Positions 38,322-47,057 are shown, numbered from the stretch's first letter. The stretch is 64,000 bases of DNA from Aliagarivorans taiwanensis DSM 22990 (GCF_000429505.1 NZ_AUBZ01000003.1:1-64000); one strand, 5' to 3'. Notes: generated by a model not told the origin, from the sequence alone. Numbers and translations are program-made.

Positions 38322-38538
38322 TGACAGCTAACTCCTTCTTGGCTTGCACGGTGGCCTTGCTGTTTTGGTTGTGTGGCCACGAATAAAAACGATACCAAGG
38401 CAACAGCCATTTGCAATCTTCGGCGCAAAAAACCGCCAGCAACAGTGTAAAAACCGACTTTTCGGACGAAATCAGCCTTAAACCAGTGTTTTTTCCTATT
38501 TTTGTCAGACAAATGACCCCTCGCTTATTGTCATACAT

Positions 38539-38567
38539 GAAGCAAAAATGCGACTATTTTTTGCTTC
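38539..38567. repeat. 10-bp perfect inverted repeat, probable operator at the thrE promoter
   Basis: GAAGCAAAAA (38539-38548), nine bases and TTTTTGCTTC (38558-38567). It reaches into the putative -35 box of the gene at 38632, and thus looks like a repressor operator. No known regulator matches. Confidence 0.5.
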
Positions 38568-38593
38568 TTTCCCGGCCTGACTGTCTCTATAAT
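38565..38593 (+). promoter_or_regulatory. probable promoter of thrE-like gene
   Basis: A consensus -10 TATAAT (38588-38593) lies 38 bases from the start codon; the best -35 is a weak TTCTTT (38565-38570) with a 17-base spacer. Confidence 0.5.
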
Positions 38594-38631
38594 CGCGCCA
38601 CCTTAATCACCTTGCTAAAAAGCCATTAACA

Positions 38632-39870
38632 ATGAGTTCGGTAAACTTCGATATAAAACGTCGCTTTGTTATCCGGCTAGGGAAGGCACTACATCAACTG
38701 GGCACACCGGCAGCACGCTTGGAATCGCTACTAACCCGCGTGGCCCGCACCCTGCATATTGACGGCACCTTTTTGGTCCAACCGACCAATCTGACCTTCG
38801 TGATGTGGGAACCCTCGGACGATCCCGAGCATATGCCGCTGGAAATGGCCCATATTGCGCGCACCCAACCGGGTGATATCAACCTCGGCGCACTGGCAAG
38901 AGTGAATCGCTTGGTTGACCGGGTGCTCAGCGGTGAAACCAGCCCCAGCCAAGCGCTGTTAAAACTGCGTGAGATTGAAGCCGACAATAGTCCTTATCCC
39001 GAGTGGCTGATGGCGCTGGCGTTTTGTATCAGTGGTGGCGCCTTTGCCATGCTGATCTCCAGCAACTGGCAAACCACCATCGGCTCCACCATTCTCAGCC
39101 TGATCAGTTACGCACTGGTGCATGGCGCGGCGCGCTCGCAACGTATCGCCAAGGCGCTTGAGCCTGCCTCGGCGATGTTTTGTGCGATCGGCGCGATGGC
39201 GATGACTCGCTTTATGCCGGAGCTGAATGTGTCGGTGGCGGTACTCTCGGCCATCATTATCTTTATCCCCGGGCTGTCGATTACCCTCGCCCTCAAGGAA
39301 GTCTCCGCCCGTGAACTGCTCTCGGGCACCGCCCGATTGGTGGACGCCTTTATGGTGATGTTTAAGCTCTACTTCGGCACGGTGCTGGGCATGGCCATTG
39401 GCGCCAAATTATGGGGCAAGGCCATCTTCCCGGAAGAGACCTTCTTATCGGCGGAACTGATCGCGTTGGCCGCACTAGTACTATCGCTATCACTGGTGGT
39501 GGTATTTAAGGTGAGGGTGCGCGACGCTCTGTGGTGTGTCATGTCGGGAGTGCTCGCCTATGTCAGCAGCATCGCCGCCAGCGAGGTTCTCGGCGATGGT
39601 TTGGGCCCGTTTGTCGGCGCACTGCTGGTTGGACTGTACGGCAATCTGTATGCCCGCGTGATGAAGGCCCCAGCCTCAGTGGTGCTGCTTCCCGGCATCG
39701 TACTGCTGGTTCCCGGCAGTAAAACCTATATCAGCCTAAACAGCATGATCATGGGCGAGTCGATCATCAATCAGCCGGATCTGGGCTCGCAAACCTTTCT
39801 GATATTTATGTCGTTGGTCGCCGGTCTGGTATTTGCCGACGTGCTGGTTGAGCCGCGCAACGACCTGTAA
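38632..39870 (+). CDS. threonine/serine exporter family protein (ThrE, fused YjjP-YjjB type)
   Basis: A 412-residue inner-membrane protein. The N-terminal ThrE domain (about 1-250) starts with a soluble segment ending in LRVARTLHIDG-like motif and continues with five helices, including IIFIPGLSITLALKEVSA; the C-terminal ThrE_2 domain (about 265-405) has five more, with VVLLPGIVLLVPGS. In E. coli the two halves are separate proteins, YjjP and YjjB, which export succinate; in Corynebacterium the fused form exports threonine. The substrate cannot be told here. It is followed by a clear terminator. Confidence 0.85.
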   Translation: MSSVNFDIKRRFVIRLGKALHQLGTPAARLESLLTRVARTLHIDGTFLVQPTNLTFVMWEPSDDPEHMPLEMAHIARTQPGDINLGALARVNRLVDRVLSGETSPSQALLKLREIEADNSPYPEWLMALAFCISGGAFAMLISSNWQTTIGSTILSLISYALVHGAARSQRIAKALEPASAMFCAIGAMAMTRFMPELNVSVAVLSAIIIFIPGLSITLALKEVSARELLSGTARLVDAFMVMFKLYFGTVLGMAIGAKLWGKAIFPEETFLSAELIALAALVLSLSLVVVFKVRVRDALWCVMSGVLAYVSSIAASEVLGDGLGPFVGALLVGLYGNLYARVMKAPASVVLLPGIVLLVPGSKTYISLNSMIMGESIINQPDLGSQTFLIFMSLVAGLVFADVLVEPRNDL

Positions 39871-39902
39871 TACCAACTCTCTTTATCAACTTGCTGCAAC
39901 AG

Positions 39903-39923
39903 CTTGCGTCAGCGCAAGTTTTT
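39903..39923 (+). terminator. Rho-independent terminator after thrE-like gene
   Basis: CTTGCG (39903-39908), loop TCAG and CGCAAG (39913-39918), followed directly by five T's. Confidence 0.8.
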
Positions 39924-39997
39924 GCAGCGCCGATTGGCGACGTTAGCCACTCTGCGACACACTGAAGCAAACAGGTTGGACCAGGGACGCTTCAACA

Positions 39998-40546
39998 ATG
40001 TCACAACGCTTCACTCGCCGTCAGTTCTTACTGGCCAGCTTAGCTGGCGCAGGCGGACTGCTGGGCTGGTATCTTAGTCGCCCGCAGGACTTACCCCAGC
40101 AACGGGTTAAGGCCCGGCATCTCAGCGCGACGCAGCTGGAGGTGCTGGCAATGATGGCCCCCAGCCTTCTCTATCCGATAAGGCCCGACGCCCAGCAGCT
40201 GCACAATCTGCTGCAAGCCATCGACCAAGCCTACGGCTATCTCCCCGCTAGCACCCAGCAAGAGCTCTCTCAGCTACTCGATTTGCTACATCGCCGGGGC
40301 AGCTTTCTACTGCTTAGCGCCGGGATGAGCGATCTCTCCAAGTTCTCGATAAACCAGCGCATACAGCTACTCAACTACTGGCGTTTCCACAGCCTGGCGC
40401 TGCTCAATCAAGCCTACCAAGGGCTCCATGAGCTGGTCATGGCCTCGTGGTATGGCGATTCTGCCAACTGGCCTGCCCTCGACTATCAGCTGCCCGAGCC
40501 CTTCAAAAGCTTCGCCCTCGAGAGGAGTACGCCGCATGCTGGATGA
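39998..40546 (+). CDS. Tat-signal small subunit of a GMC dehydrogenase (putative)
   Basis: A 182-residue protein with a twin-arginine signal (FTRRQFLLASLAGAGG, residues 5-20) and a helical mature part. It resembles the small subunits encoded beside GMC-type dehydrogenases such as gluconate 2-dehydrogenase subunit 3, by size, Tat signal and position rather than by strong motifs. The next gene's ATG lies inside its last codons (11-base overlap). In such complexes the small subunit carries the folded flavoprotein through the Tat system. Confidence 0.65.
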   Translation: MSQRFTRRQFLLASLAGAGGLLGWYLSRPQDLPQQRVKARHLSATQLEVLAMMAPSLLYPIRPDAQQLHNLLQAIDQAYGYLPASTQQELSQLLDLLHRRGSFLLLSAGMSDLSKFSINQRIQLLNYWRFHSLALLNQAYQGLHELVMASWYGDSANWPALDYQLPEPFKSFALERSTPHAG

Positions 40547-42107
40547 CCCTATCGCCAAGGGCTTGGCAGCTGGCTGGCAGCATTACTCCCCCGAGTCGCT
40601 GCCAGAGCGCTGGCCCGAGTTCGATGTGGTGATTATTGGCTCCGGCGCCGGAGGGGGGATCAGCGCCAAGATCCTCAGTGAAGCGGGGCTATCGGTACTG
40701 ATTATCGAGTCGGGGCTGCTTCGCTCCAGTCGCGATTTTAACCTGCAAGAGGCGCAGGCCTATCCCGATCTCTACCAAGAGGCGGCCTCCCGCAAAACCA
40801 AAGACAAGGGGATCGGCATTCTGCAAGGGCATTGTGTCGGTGGCTCTACCACAGTGAACTGGACCACCTCGATCCGCACGCCCAACGCCACCTTGCAGCA
40901 CTGGCAAGATGAGCATGGTTTAAGCGCACTTAGCGAGCAGCACTTGCAGCCCTACTTTGAAGAGGCCGAGCAGCTACTCAACATCAGCCCTTGGCAGGTA
41001 CCGCCGAACGCCAATAACCGCGCCCTGCAGCAAGGCTGTGAGCAGCTTGGCTGGTCCCATCAAGTTATCTCGCGCAACGTCAAAGGCTGCTGGGACTTGG
41101 GCTACTGCGGTATGGGCTGCCCGACCAATGCCAAGCAGTCGATGCTAACCACATGTATTCCGCAGGCGCTGGAGCACAATGCCTGGCTGCTGTCGGGCTA
41201 TCAAGTGTGGACGCTGGAACATAAGCAAGGGCGAGTAACCGGGCTATCTCTGAAACCCACCCTTGCCAGCGCCAGCAACAATCCGCCTTCGTTCTCGCTG
41301 TCGGCAAAGCATGTGGTACTAGCGGCCGGCAGCATCAATGGTCCGGCCTTGATGCTGCGCTCCAAGCTGCCCGATCCCCACCAGTTTATTGGCAAGCGCA
41401 CCTTCTTACACCCGGTGCTCATCAGCGGCGCGTTGATGCCCTTTAAGGTGGAGGGCCACAAAGGCGCGCCCCAGTCGGTCTATTCTGACCAGCACCTGTG
41501 GCCGCGCCAAGGTTTGGGCTACAAACTGGAGGTACCGCCACTGCATCCTATCTTGGTGGCAACCAAGCTATGTGGCTTCGGCGAGCTGCATCAGCAATTG
41601 ATGCAGCAGTTTAACCAACTGCAGGTGTGTCTGGCGCTGCTAAGCGACGGCTTTGATGCGCACAGCCAAGGCGGACAGGTAGAGTTGCGCGACGATGGTA
41701 GTGCGCTGCTCGATTATCCGTTTAACGATTACTTCTGGGATGGAGCAAGGCGGGCGCTGCTGAGCATGGCCGAGCTGCAGTTTGCTGCCGGGGCCGAGGC
41801 GGTCTATCCGCTGCATGAGCAAGCCGGGTTATGCTTTAGCTGGCCCGAGGCGAAGGCCTTGATTGAGACGTTGCCGATGAAGGCCCTGCAAACCAAGGTG
41901 GTGTCGGCCCATGTGATGGGCGGGTGTCCAATGGGCGGCGATATCCAGCGCTCTTTGGTGGATGACCTAGGTCGCTATCGCCACTTGGAGAACCTGTCGG
42001 TAATCGACGGCTCGATACTGCCCACCAGCTTGGGCGCGAACCCTCAACTCACCATTTATGCGCTGGCACTGCGGGCATCGAAGGCGCTCGCCCAGCAGCT
42101 TAGCTAG
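40536..42107 (+). CDS. GMC-family oxidoreductase (FAD flavoprotein)
   Basis: A 523-residue flavoprotein that oxidises alcohol or sugar substrates. The FAD-binding motif GSGAGGG is at residues 35-41; the GMC signature appears in the stretch with GGSTTVNWTTSIRTP. The C-terminal active-site region has SAHVMGGCPMGGD, with the His characteristic of GMC enzymes, and the FAD-ring motif DGSILPTSLGANPQLTIYAL. The ATG at 40536 follows GAGGAG; the longer frame to 40428 is antiparallel noise over the previous gene. No own signal peptide is present, so export would rely on the Tat-signal partner. No cytochrome subunit is visible. Confidence 0.87.
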   Translation: MLDDPIAKGLAAGWQHYSPESLPERWPEFDVVIIGSGAGGGISAKILSEAGLSVLIIESGLLRSSRDFNLQEAQAYPDLYQEAASRKTKDKGIGILQGHCVGGSTTVNWTTSIRTPNATLQHWQDEHGLSALSEQHLQPYFEEAEQLLNISPWQVPPNANNRALQQGCEQLGWSHQVISRNVKGCWDLGYCGMGCPTNAKQSMLTTCIPQALEHNAWLLSGYQVWTLEHKQGRVTGLSLKPTLASASNNPPSFSLSAKHVVLAAGSINGPALMLRSKLPDPHQFIGKRTFLHPVLISGALMPFKVEGHKGAPQSVYSDQHLWPRQGLGYKLEVPPLHPILVATKLCGFGELHQQLMQQFNQLQVCLALLSDGFDAHSQGGQVELRDDGSALLDYPFNDYFWDGARRALLSMAELQFAAGAEAVYPLHEQAGLCFSWPEAKALIETLPMKALQTKVVSAHVMGGCPMGGDIQRSLVDDLGRYRHLENLSVIDGSILPTSLGANPQLTIYALALRASKALAQQLS

Positions 42108-42775
42108 CCTTTGAGCTTGGGAAAGCTAACCTGCCAAGGCTCACTCAGCACCGTCAGCTGCTCGCTTAAGCCCTCACACTCGAAGAGCTCGGCGGCACTC
42201 GCTAGTTGGATCTGCTCGCCCTGCCAGTCGAAGTCCAAGGCATAGGCATGCAGGCAGCCACGCAGGAAGTCCTCACCGCTATAACGCTTATCGCCTAAGA
42301 TCGGCGCGCCGACACTTTTCATGGCGACCCGCAGCTGATGAGTTCGACCGGTGTGGGGCTTGAGTAAAAACAGCCGGCGCTGCGGCGCAAGCGAGTAGCT
42401 AAAGAACTGGGTAATCGCCGGGTTATCCTGACTACGCGCCAACAGCCAACTGCCGTTGCGGCCTTTTTGCATATCGCCCTTAACCAAGCCCTGCTTCTTT
42501 TTGGGTTTGGCCGAAGCCAGCGCCAGATAATACTTGTTGATAAGGCCTTGGGAGAACAGTTCCTGAAAGTGCGCGGCGGCCGCTTTGTTGGTGGCCAAAA
42601 TTAGTAAGCCGGAGGTGAGCTTGTCAAGGCGATGCACTGGCCACAGTTCGCACTCAAACTGCTGGCGCGCCCGTTCAACCACACCCAGCTCGCCATCCTC
42701 GCTGTGAAAATTCAGTCCACTTGGCTTGGAAATCACGATAAAATCACGGTGCTCTAACACCTTGGTCAAACTATT
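42104..42775 (-). CDS. RluA-family pseudouridine synthase (TIGR01621 type)
   Basis: A 223-residue stand-alone catalytic domain with no S4 domain. The catalytic motif VHRLDKLTSGLL has the nucleophilic Asp near residue 53, and the family motifs LKPHTGRTHQLRVAM and PILGDKRY are intact. The ATG at 42775 has GAGAGG upstream. The target RNA is not known for this subgroup. It is convergent with the GMC gene (four-base overlap of the 3' ends) and divergent from the sensor kinase. Confidence 0.88.
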   Translation of the reverse strand, partial: NSLTKVLEHRDFIVISKPSGLNFHSEDGELGVVERARQQFECELWPVHRLDKLTSGLLILATNKAAAAHFQELFSQGLINKYYLALASAKPKKKQGLVKGDMQKGRNGSWLLARSQDNPAITQFFSYSLAPQRRLFLLKPHTGRTHQLRVAMKSVGAPILGDKRYSGEDFLRGCLHAYALDFDWQGEQIQLASAAELFECEGLSEQLTVLSEPWQVSFPKLKG

Positions 42776-42912
42776 CATAACGCCTCTCACTTGAACGGGT
42801 CGCAGTATATACCTAAAGACAACAACTTAGGTATAAGCTCGCATTTTCGGGCAGCCGGAACTCCCGCTCAGAAAATAGGCGCTATGATACCTACATCCTA
42901 ACGAAACAAGCG

Positions 42913-44613
42913 ATGCCGATTAACGATTTTACCCTGTTGCTGGCGCTGGCCCAGCAGATGAGTGTGTTTTTGGTGGTGGCCTACTTACTCAGTAAAACCC
43001 CCATCTTCTTGCCGCTGACCAACCTAAGTCCGCGCCTACCTAACACCGTTACCATCTATCTGCTGTTCTCGGCATTTTGTGCACTGGGCTCCTACTTTGG
43101 GGTGCTGGTGGGCGATGCCATTGCCAATACCCGCGCCATTGGTGCTGTGTTAGGCGGCCTGTTTGGCGGCCCCACCATCGGCTATATGGTCGGCCTAACC
43201 GGCGGTCTGCATCGCTACTATATGGGCGGCTTTACCGATTTAGCATGCGCGGTATCGACCACCGCCGAGGGCCTGCTGGGCGGCTTGGTCCACTACTATG
43301 TGCGCCGCCGCAGCCATCGCAGCGAAGACTTGTTCTCACCGCTGTTGGCCTTTACTGTCACCTTGGTGGCCGAGGCGATGCAGATGGGCCTGATCCTACT
43401 CATCGCTAAGCCCTACGACCAAGCGCTGGAGCTGGTAAAACAGATTGCCCTGCCGATGCTTATCGCCAACTCCTGTGGCGCGGCACTGTTTATGATGATG
43501 ATCCGTGACCGCCGCCGGATCTACGACAAGTACACCAGTTACTCCTCCACCAAGGCATTGCGCCTCGCCCAACGAATGGTTGGGGTATTCCGCGAGGGCT
43601 TTAACAACAAGAGCGCCGAGAAGATCGCCAAGGTGATCTACCAAGAGATCGGCGTATCGGCGGTAGCAATCACCAACACCAAGGAAGTATTGGCTTTCAC
43701 TGGAATGGGCAGCGACCACCATAAAGCGGGCATGCCCATCTCCACCGGTCAAACCACCCTAGCCATTCAGGAAAACCGGGTGGTGTTTGCCAACGGCCTA
43801 GAAGACCAGTACCAATGCTCGATACGCGATAACTGCCCACTGGGGAGTGCCTTGGTGGTGCCGATCCGCGGCGCCGAGAATGAGGTGATTGGTACGGTAA
43901 AACTGTACGAGTCGAAGCGTCGGCTGTTTCTCAATATTAACCGCGCCTTAGGCGAGGGTATTGCCAGCGTACTCACCGAGCAGCTCACTGTGAGCCGTTA
44001 TCTCCAGCAGAAACAGTTGCTCACCGAAGCGGAGCTGAAAGCCGCCAAGGCGCAGATCAGTCCGCACTTTTTGTTCAATGCCCTGAATACCATCAGCGCA
44101 GTGGTGCGCCGCGATGCCGATGCCTCGCGTAGCTTGATTGCCGACTTGGCGCTGTTTCTGCGCAACAACCTCAAGAGCAATCAGCAGCTCAACAGCGTGG
44201 CCAGCGAGCTGGAGCACACCATGGCCTACCTGCATATTGAGCAGGTGCGCTTTGCTGACCGCTTAGAGGTGGACGTAGATATTCACGATGATCTGATGCA
44301 GCAGGTGCTGCCCAGCTTTAGTCTGCAACCGCTGGTAGAAAATGCCATTAAACACGGTACCTCGAAGTTGCTGGAAACCGGCAAGCTGAAGATCTATAGC
44401 CGCGAACATAGTGGTATCCAGCAGATTGTGGTGGAAGACAATGCCGGCCTCTATCAACGCCCAGAGGCACCCAGCGAAGAAGGCTTAGGCATGCATATCG
44501 TAGACATGCGCCTGCGTCATGAGTTTGGTGGCGAATACTGCCTGAAGGTTGAAAGCGAGCCGCAGCAATTTACTCGGATGGTGATCAGCCTGCCGAATAA
44601 GGAGCAACACTAA
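42913..44613 (+). CDS. btsS: LytS/BtsS-type sensor histidine kinase
   Basis: A 566-residue kinase that in E. coli (BtsS, formerly YehU) is a high-affinity pyruvate receptor. The N-terminal 5TMR-LYT membrane domain (about 1-195) contains the signature PTIGYMVGLTGGLHRYYMGG-like region; a GAF domain follows (about 230-350). The HisK_4 phosphoacceptor is His385 in ISPHFLFNALNT, and the HATPase domain has NAIKHGTSK and GLGMHIVDMR. Its stop overlaps the start of the response-regulator gene by one base (TAATG). The symbol is given by similarity and by the BtsR-like operator upstream of the transporter at 47133. Confidence 0.88.
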   Translation: MPINDFTLLLALAQQMSVFLVVAYLLSKTPIFLPLTNLSPRLPNTVTIYLLFSAFCALGSYFGVLVGDAIANTRAIGAVLGGLFGGPTIGYMVGLTGGLHRYYMGGFTDLACAVSTTAEGLLGGLVHYYVRRRSHRSEDLFSPLLAFTVTLVAEAMQMGLILLIAKPYDQALELVKQIALPMLIANSCGAALFMMMIRDRRRIYDKYTSYSSTKALRLAQRMVGVFREGFNNKSAEKIAKVIYQEIGVSAVAITNTKEVLAFTGMGSDHHKAGMPISTGQTTLAIQENRVVFANGLEDQYQCSIRDNCPLGSALVVPIRGAENEVIGTVKLYESKRRLFLNINRALGEGIASVLTEQLTVSRYLQQKQLLTEAELKAAKAQISPHFLFNALNTISAVVRRDADASRSLIADLALFLRNNLKSNQQLNSVASELEHTMAYLHIEQVRFADRLEVDVDIHDDLMQQVLPSFSLQPLVENAIKHGTSKLLETGKLKIYSREHSGIQQIVVEDNAGLYQRPEAPSEEGLGMHIVDMRLRHEFGGEYCLKVESEPQQFTRMVISLPNKEQH

Positions 44614-45332
44614 TGAAAGCCTTTGTGGTGGATGATGAGCCACTGGCCCGCGAGGAGCTGATTGAGCTACTCAAGCAGCACAGTGATATCGAGGTTGTCG
44701 GCAGTTATGGCAATGCCTTGGAGTGCCTTAAGGCGCTCTCGACCCACAAGCCCGATGTGATCTTTCTCGATATCGAGATGCCGCAGATCACCGGGCTAGA
44801 GCTGGCTAATATGCTCGAAGGCGAGCACGCCCCAGAGATTATCTTTGTCACCGCCTACGACGAGTTTGCCCTTGCCGCGTTCGAGCGTAACGCGGTGGAC
44901 TACTTGCTAAAACCGGTAGTACCGGAGCGCTTAAAAAAATCCTTGGTGCGGCTGCAAGCCCGCCAACCCGAGCCGACACCCAACAGCTATCAAAGCATGC
45001 TGCAGGATGAGCCACTGAAGCTGATCCCTTGCTACTTTAATAATCGGGTGAAACTGCTGCGCCAGCAGGATATCGAGTATGCCTACTCCGACCTCAGTGG
45101 CGTGCATGTAGTAACCGCCGAGGGCACCAACCACACTCAGATCACTTTGAAGGCGCTGGAGGACAAAACGCCGCTCCTGCGCTGCCATCGTCAGTACCTG
45201 GTCAACGTCGAGGCCATCAAGGAGATCGCCATCGAAGACAACGGTGGTGCCATCTTGTTTACCCACCACGGTGCCCAACTGCCAGTGAGCCGCCGCTACT
45301 TTAAGTCCATCAAACAGCACTTTGGTCTGTAA
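44613..45332 (+). CDS. btsR: LytTR-type response regulator, BtsR-like
   Basis: A 239-residue regulator. The receiver domain (1-120) has the acidic pair DDE at residues 7-9, phospho-accepting Asp53 in FLDIEMP and Lys102 in YLLKPV. A LytTR DNA-binding domain (about 135-237) follows, with the family pattern LLRCHRQYLVNVEAIKEI. It pairs with the LytS-type kinase upstream. In E. coli BtsR (YehT) activates the pyruvate transporter gene btsT through direct repeats; matching repeats occur 1.7 kb downstream. Confidence 0.92.
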   Translation: MKAFVVDDEPLAREELIELLKQHSDIEVVGSYGNALECLKALSTHKPDVIFLDIEMPQITGLELANMLEGEHAPEIIFVTAYDEFALAAFERNAVDYLLKPVVPERLKKSLVRLQARQPEPTPNSYQSMLQDEPLKLIPCYFNNRVKLLRQQDIEYAYSDLSGVHVVTAEGTNHTQITLKALEDKTPLLRCHRQYLVNVEAIKEIAIEDNGGAILFTHHGAQLPVSRRYFKSIKQHFGL

Positions 45333-45363
45333 CTAACGCCTCAGATCACGTTCTTCAACCACC

Positions 45364-45400
45364 TTGCCCTCTCCCTAGAGGGCAAAACTCTCAGTTTTGC
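45364..45400 (+). terminator. two overlapping, mutually exclusive hairpins after btsR
   Basis: TTGCCCTC (45364-45371) can pair with GAGGGCAA (45378-45385), or GCAAAACT (45382-45389) can pair with AGTTTTGC (45393-45400). The two share bases 45382-45385. Neither is followed by a T run. Termination or processing between btsR and the symporter gene is possible. Confidence 0.4.
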
Positions 45401-45564
45401 TAACAGCTCAGTGTAAAACCCTGATCTTAGCGGCAGTTATCCCACCCAGATGTTGCAGATTAATAGAACAAATAATAAAAGACCTTTGGAGTTTTTCGTT
45501 AGCCTTTTGAAAAAGGTTAATAGATATCGCCAAATTTCAACAATCTCATGGTGGAGAGTAAAAC

Positions 45565-46827
45565 GTGGATAAAGCAAAAGGGTATCTGGGCAATATCGGT
45601 GTTCAGGTGGTAATCGCAATGGTCCTGGGTACCGCAATCGGTGCCATGATGGGCGAGTCAGCAGCGGTGTTCGCCCCGCTCGGAACAATCTTTATTAACC
45701 TAATCAGAATGTTGGTGATCCCACTGGTGGCAGTGGCGTTGATCTCCGGCGCCGCGGGTCTGGGCAACAGCCAAAACGCCGGCAAAGTGGGCATGACCAC
45801 ACTGGGCTTCTTCGGCATAACCTCAGCGTTGGCGGTTGCCTTGGCATTGCTGATGGGTATCGTGTTTAAGCCTGGCTCTGGCGTAAACATGAGCGCGGTA
45901 CAAGGCATGTTCTCGACAGAATACGCCGCGCAAGGTGAGCTGCCGACCTTCTGGGAAACCATCACCGGGATGATCCCAACCAACGTGTTTGAATCGCTAA
46001 CTGGCGGTAACATCCTGCAAATTTTGGTGTTCTGCATGTTCTTCGGCATCGCGATCTCACGCCTGGAGCGCAGCCGCCGCGAGCCGCTGATCAACGGGGT
46101 AAACTCGATTGTTGAAGCGATGGTATGGATGATCAACAAAGTAATGCTGATTGCCCCTCTCGGTGTATTTGGCCTGATGGCTGAAGCGGTAGGTACCTTC
46201 GGTTTTAGTGCGCTGACCGTGGTGGCCAAGCTGTTCTTTGTTTATGTGGCCGCCATTCTGATCTTTGGCTTTATCGGCTTCCCACTGATGGTTCAAGCCT
46301 TCTCTAAAGTCAGCGCTCGCCAGTTTATCTCGATGATGAAGAAGCCTCAGGTGGTGGCACTGTCTACCGCCTCGTCGATGGCTACCCTGCCAGTGACCAT
46401 GGACACTGTGGAGAACGAGCTAAAAGTGCGCAACTCGACTGCCTCGTTCGTGCTACCACTGGGTGCCACCATCAACATGGCCGGTAACGCTATCTACTAC
46501 GGTCTGGTTGCAGTATTCTTCGCCCAGATGTTTAACGTGGATCTGAGTATGGGCGCCTACATTGCCATCATTCTCACCTCGACCTTAGGCGCTGTCGGTC
46601 AGGCCGGTGTACCGGGCCCGTCCTTCTTGGTGGTTGCAGTACTGCTGGCAGCCGGTATTCCTATCGAAGGCCTGCCGCTACTGTTCGCTTTGGACCGTGT
46701 GTTTGACATGATCCGCACCGCTCTGAACATTACCGGTGATGCGGCCTGCGCGGTTATCGTCGACAACTTGGTTGAAGAAGAAGTGAGCATTACCGAGCCG
46801 GTAAGCCTGCGCGCTGAGCGCGCCTAG
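45565..46827 (+). CDS. dicarboxylate/amino acid:cation symporter (DAACS family)
   Basis: A 420-residue inner-membrane symporter of the GltP/DctA/SstT family. The serine-rich re-entrant motif (ALSTASSMATLPVTM, near residue 270), NMAGNAIYYG and the ion-binding motif ALNITGDA are present. The substrate (glutamate, aspartate, C4-dicarboxylate or serine) cannot be settled from sequence alone. The start is GTG with GGAGAG upstream. It sits between the BtsSR-like pair and the CstA-family gene, so it may belong to the same carbon-source response, although no BtsR-like repeat occurs in its own 232-base upstream gap. Confidence 0.9.
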   Translation: MDKAKGYLGNIGVQVVIAMVLGTAIGAMMGESAAVFAPLGTIFINLIRMLVIPLVAVALISGAAGLGNSQNAGKVGMTTLGFFGITSALAVALALLMGIVFKPGSGVNMSAVQGMFSTEYAAQGELPTFWETITGMIPTNVFESLTGGNILQILVFCMFFGIAISRLERSRREPLINGVNSIVEAMVWMINKVMLIAPLGVFGLMAEAVGTFGFSALTVVAKLFFVYVAAILIFGFIGFPLMVQAFSKVSARQFISMMKKPQVVALSTASSMATLPVTMDTVENELKVRNSTASFVLPLGATINMAGNAIYYGLVAVFFAQMFNVDLSMGAYIAIILTSTLGAVGQAGVPGPSFLVVAVLLAAGIPIEGLPLLFALDRVFDMIRTALNITGDAACAVIVDNLVEEEVSITEPVSLRAERA

Positions 46828-46852
46828 ATCTCGCCTAAGTTTCGCTTTAAAC

Positions 46853-46877
46853 AGGGCAGCCACCAGCGGGCTGCCCT
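46853..46877 (+). terminator. hairpin after the symporter gene
   Basis: AGGGCAGCC (46853-46861), loop of seven and GGCTGCCCT (46869-46877), a perfect 9-bp stem 25 bases after the stop. The T tract is weak (AATCTTT). Confidence 0.55.
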
Positions 46878-46997
46878 GAATCTTTGAACACATTTCCCAA
46901 CTACCTCAAACACGCCCCGCAACACCGGTCTATCGCTGTCACTCGCTGCTTTGTGATCCCGCTCAAATCCTTAAATTTTAGTAACAAATAAATCACT

Positions 46998-47045
46998 ACC
47001 ACTTACTGGCTATTTCGACCACTTAGGTCTCGATAGCACCGCTCA
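46998..47045 (+). promoter_or_regulatory. three BtsR-like direct repeats upstream of the CstA-family gene
   Basis: ACCACTTA (46998-47005), ACCACTTA (47018-47025) and ACCGCTCA (47038-47045) repeat with exact 20-bp period, two helical turns. All three fit the E. coli BtsR/YehT motif ACC[GA]CT[CT]A. The last copy is about 36 bases upstream of a -10 box, the usual place for a LytTR activator. Confidence 0.7.
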
Positions 47046-47057
47046 GCGAGTGATCAA

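Larger units (their letters stand above)
38322..38631. other. 310-base divergent regulatory gap between aroF and thrE-like gene
   Basis: Holds the aroF leader on the minus strand and the thrE-like promoter on the plus strand. A GTGGCC/GGCCAC stem (38351-38356 with 38375-38380) lies in the aroF leader without a T run. Short open frames in the leader include one rich in aromatic codons, but no terminator supports attenuation. A 10-bp dyad sits next to the thrE promoter. Confidence 0.5.

Noticed and set aside
38440-38475. A TGTAAA word resembling half of a TyrR box upstream of aroF.
   Set aside because: The second half-site does not match TTTACA at the required spacing, and the G-N14-C pattern fails.
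38287-38538. Minus-strand open frame in the aroF leader with the aromatic-rich stretch KWLLPWYRFYSW, resembling a leader peptide of an attenuator.
   Set aside because: No terminator hairpin with a T run lies between it and aroF, no good start codon with a ribosome-binding site gives a short leader, and the composition may be chance.
45603-46229. A 208-codon open frame antisense to the symporter gene.
   Set aside because: It is a mirror of the hydrophobic codon pattern of the transporter on the other strand.
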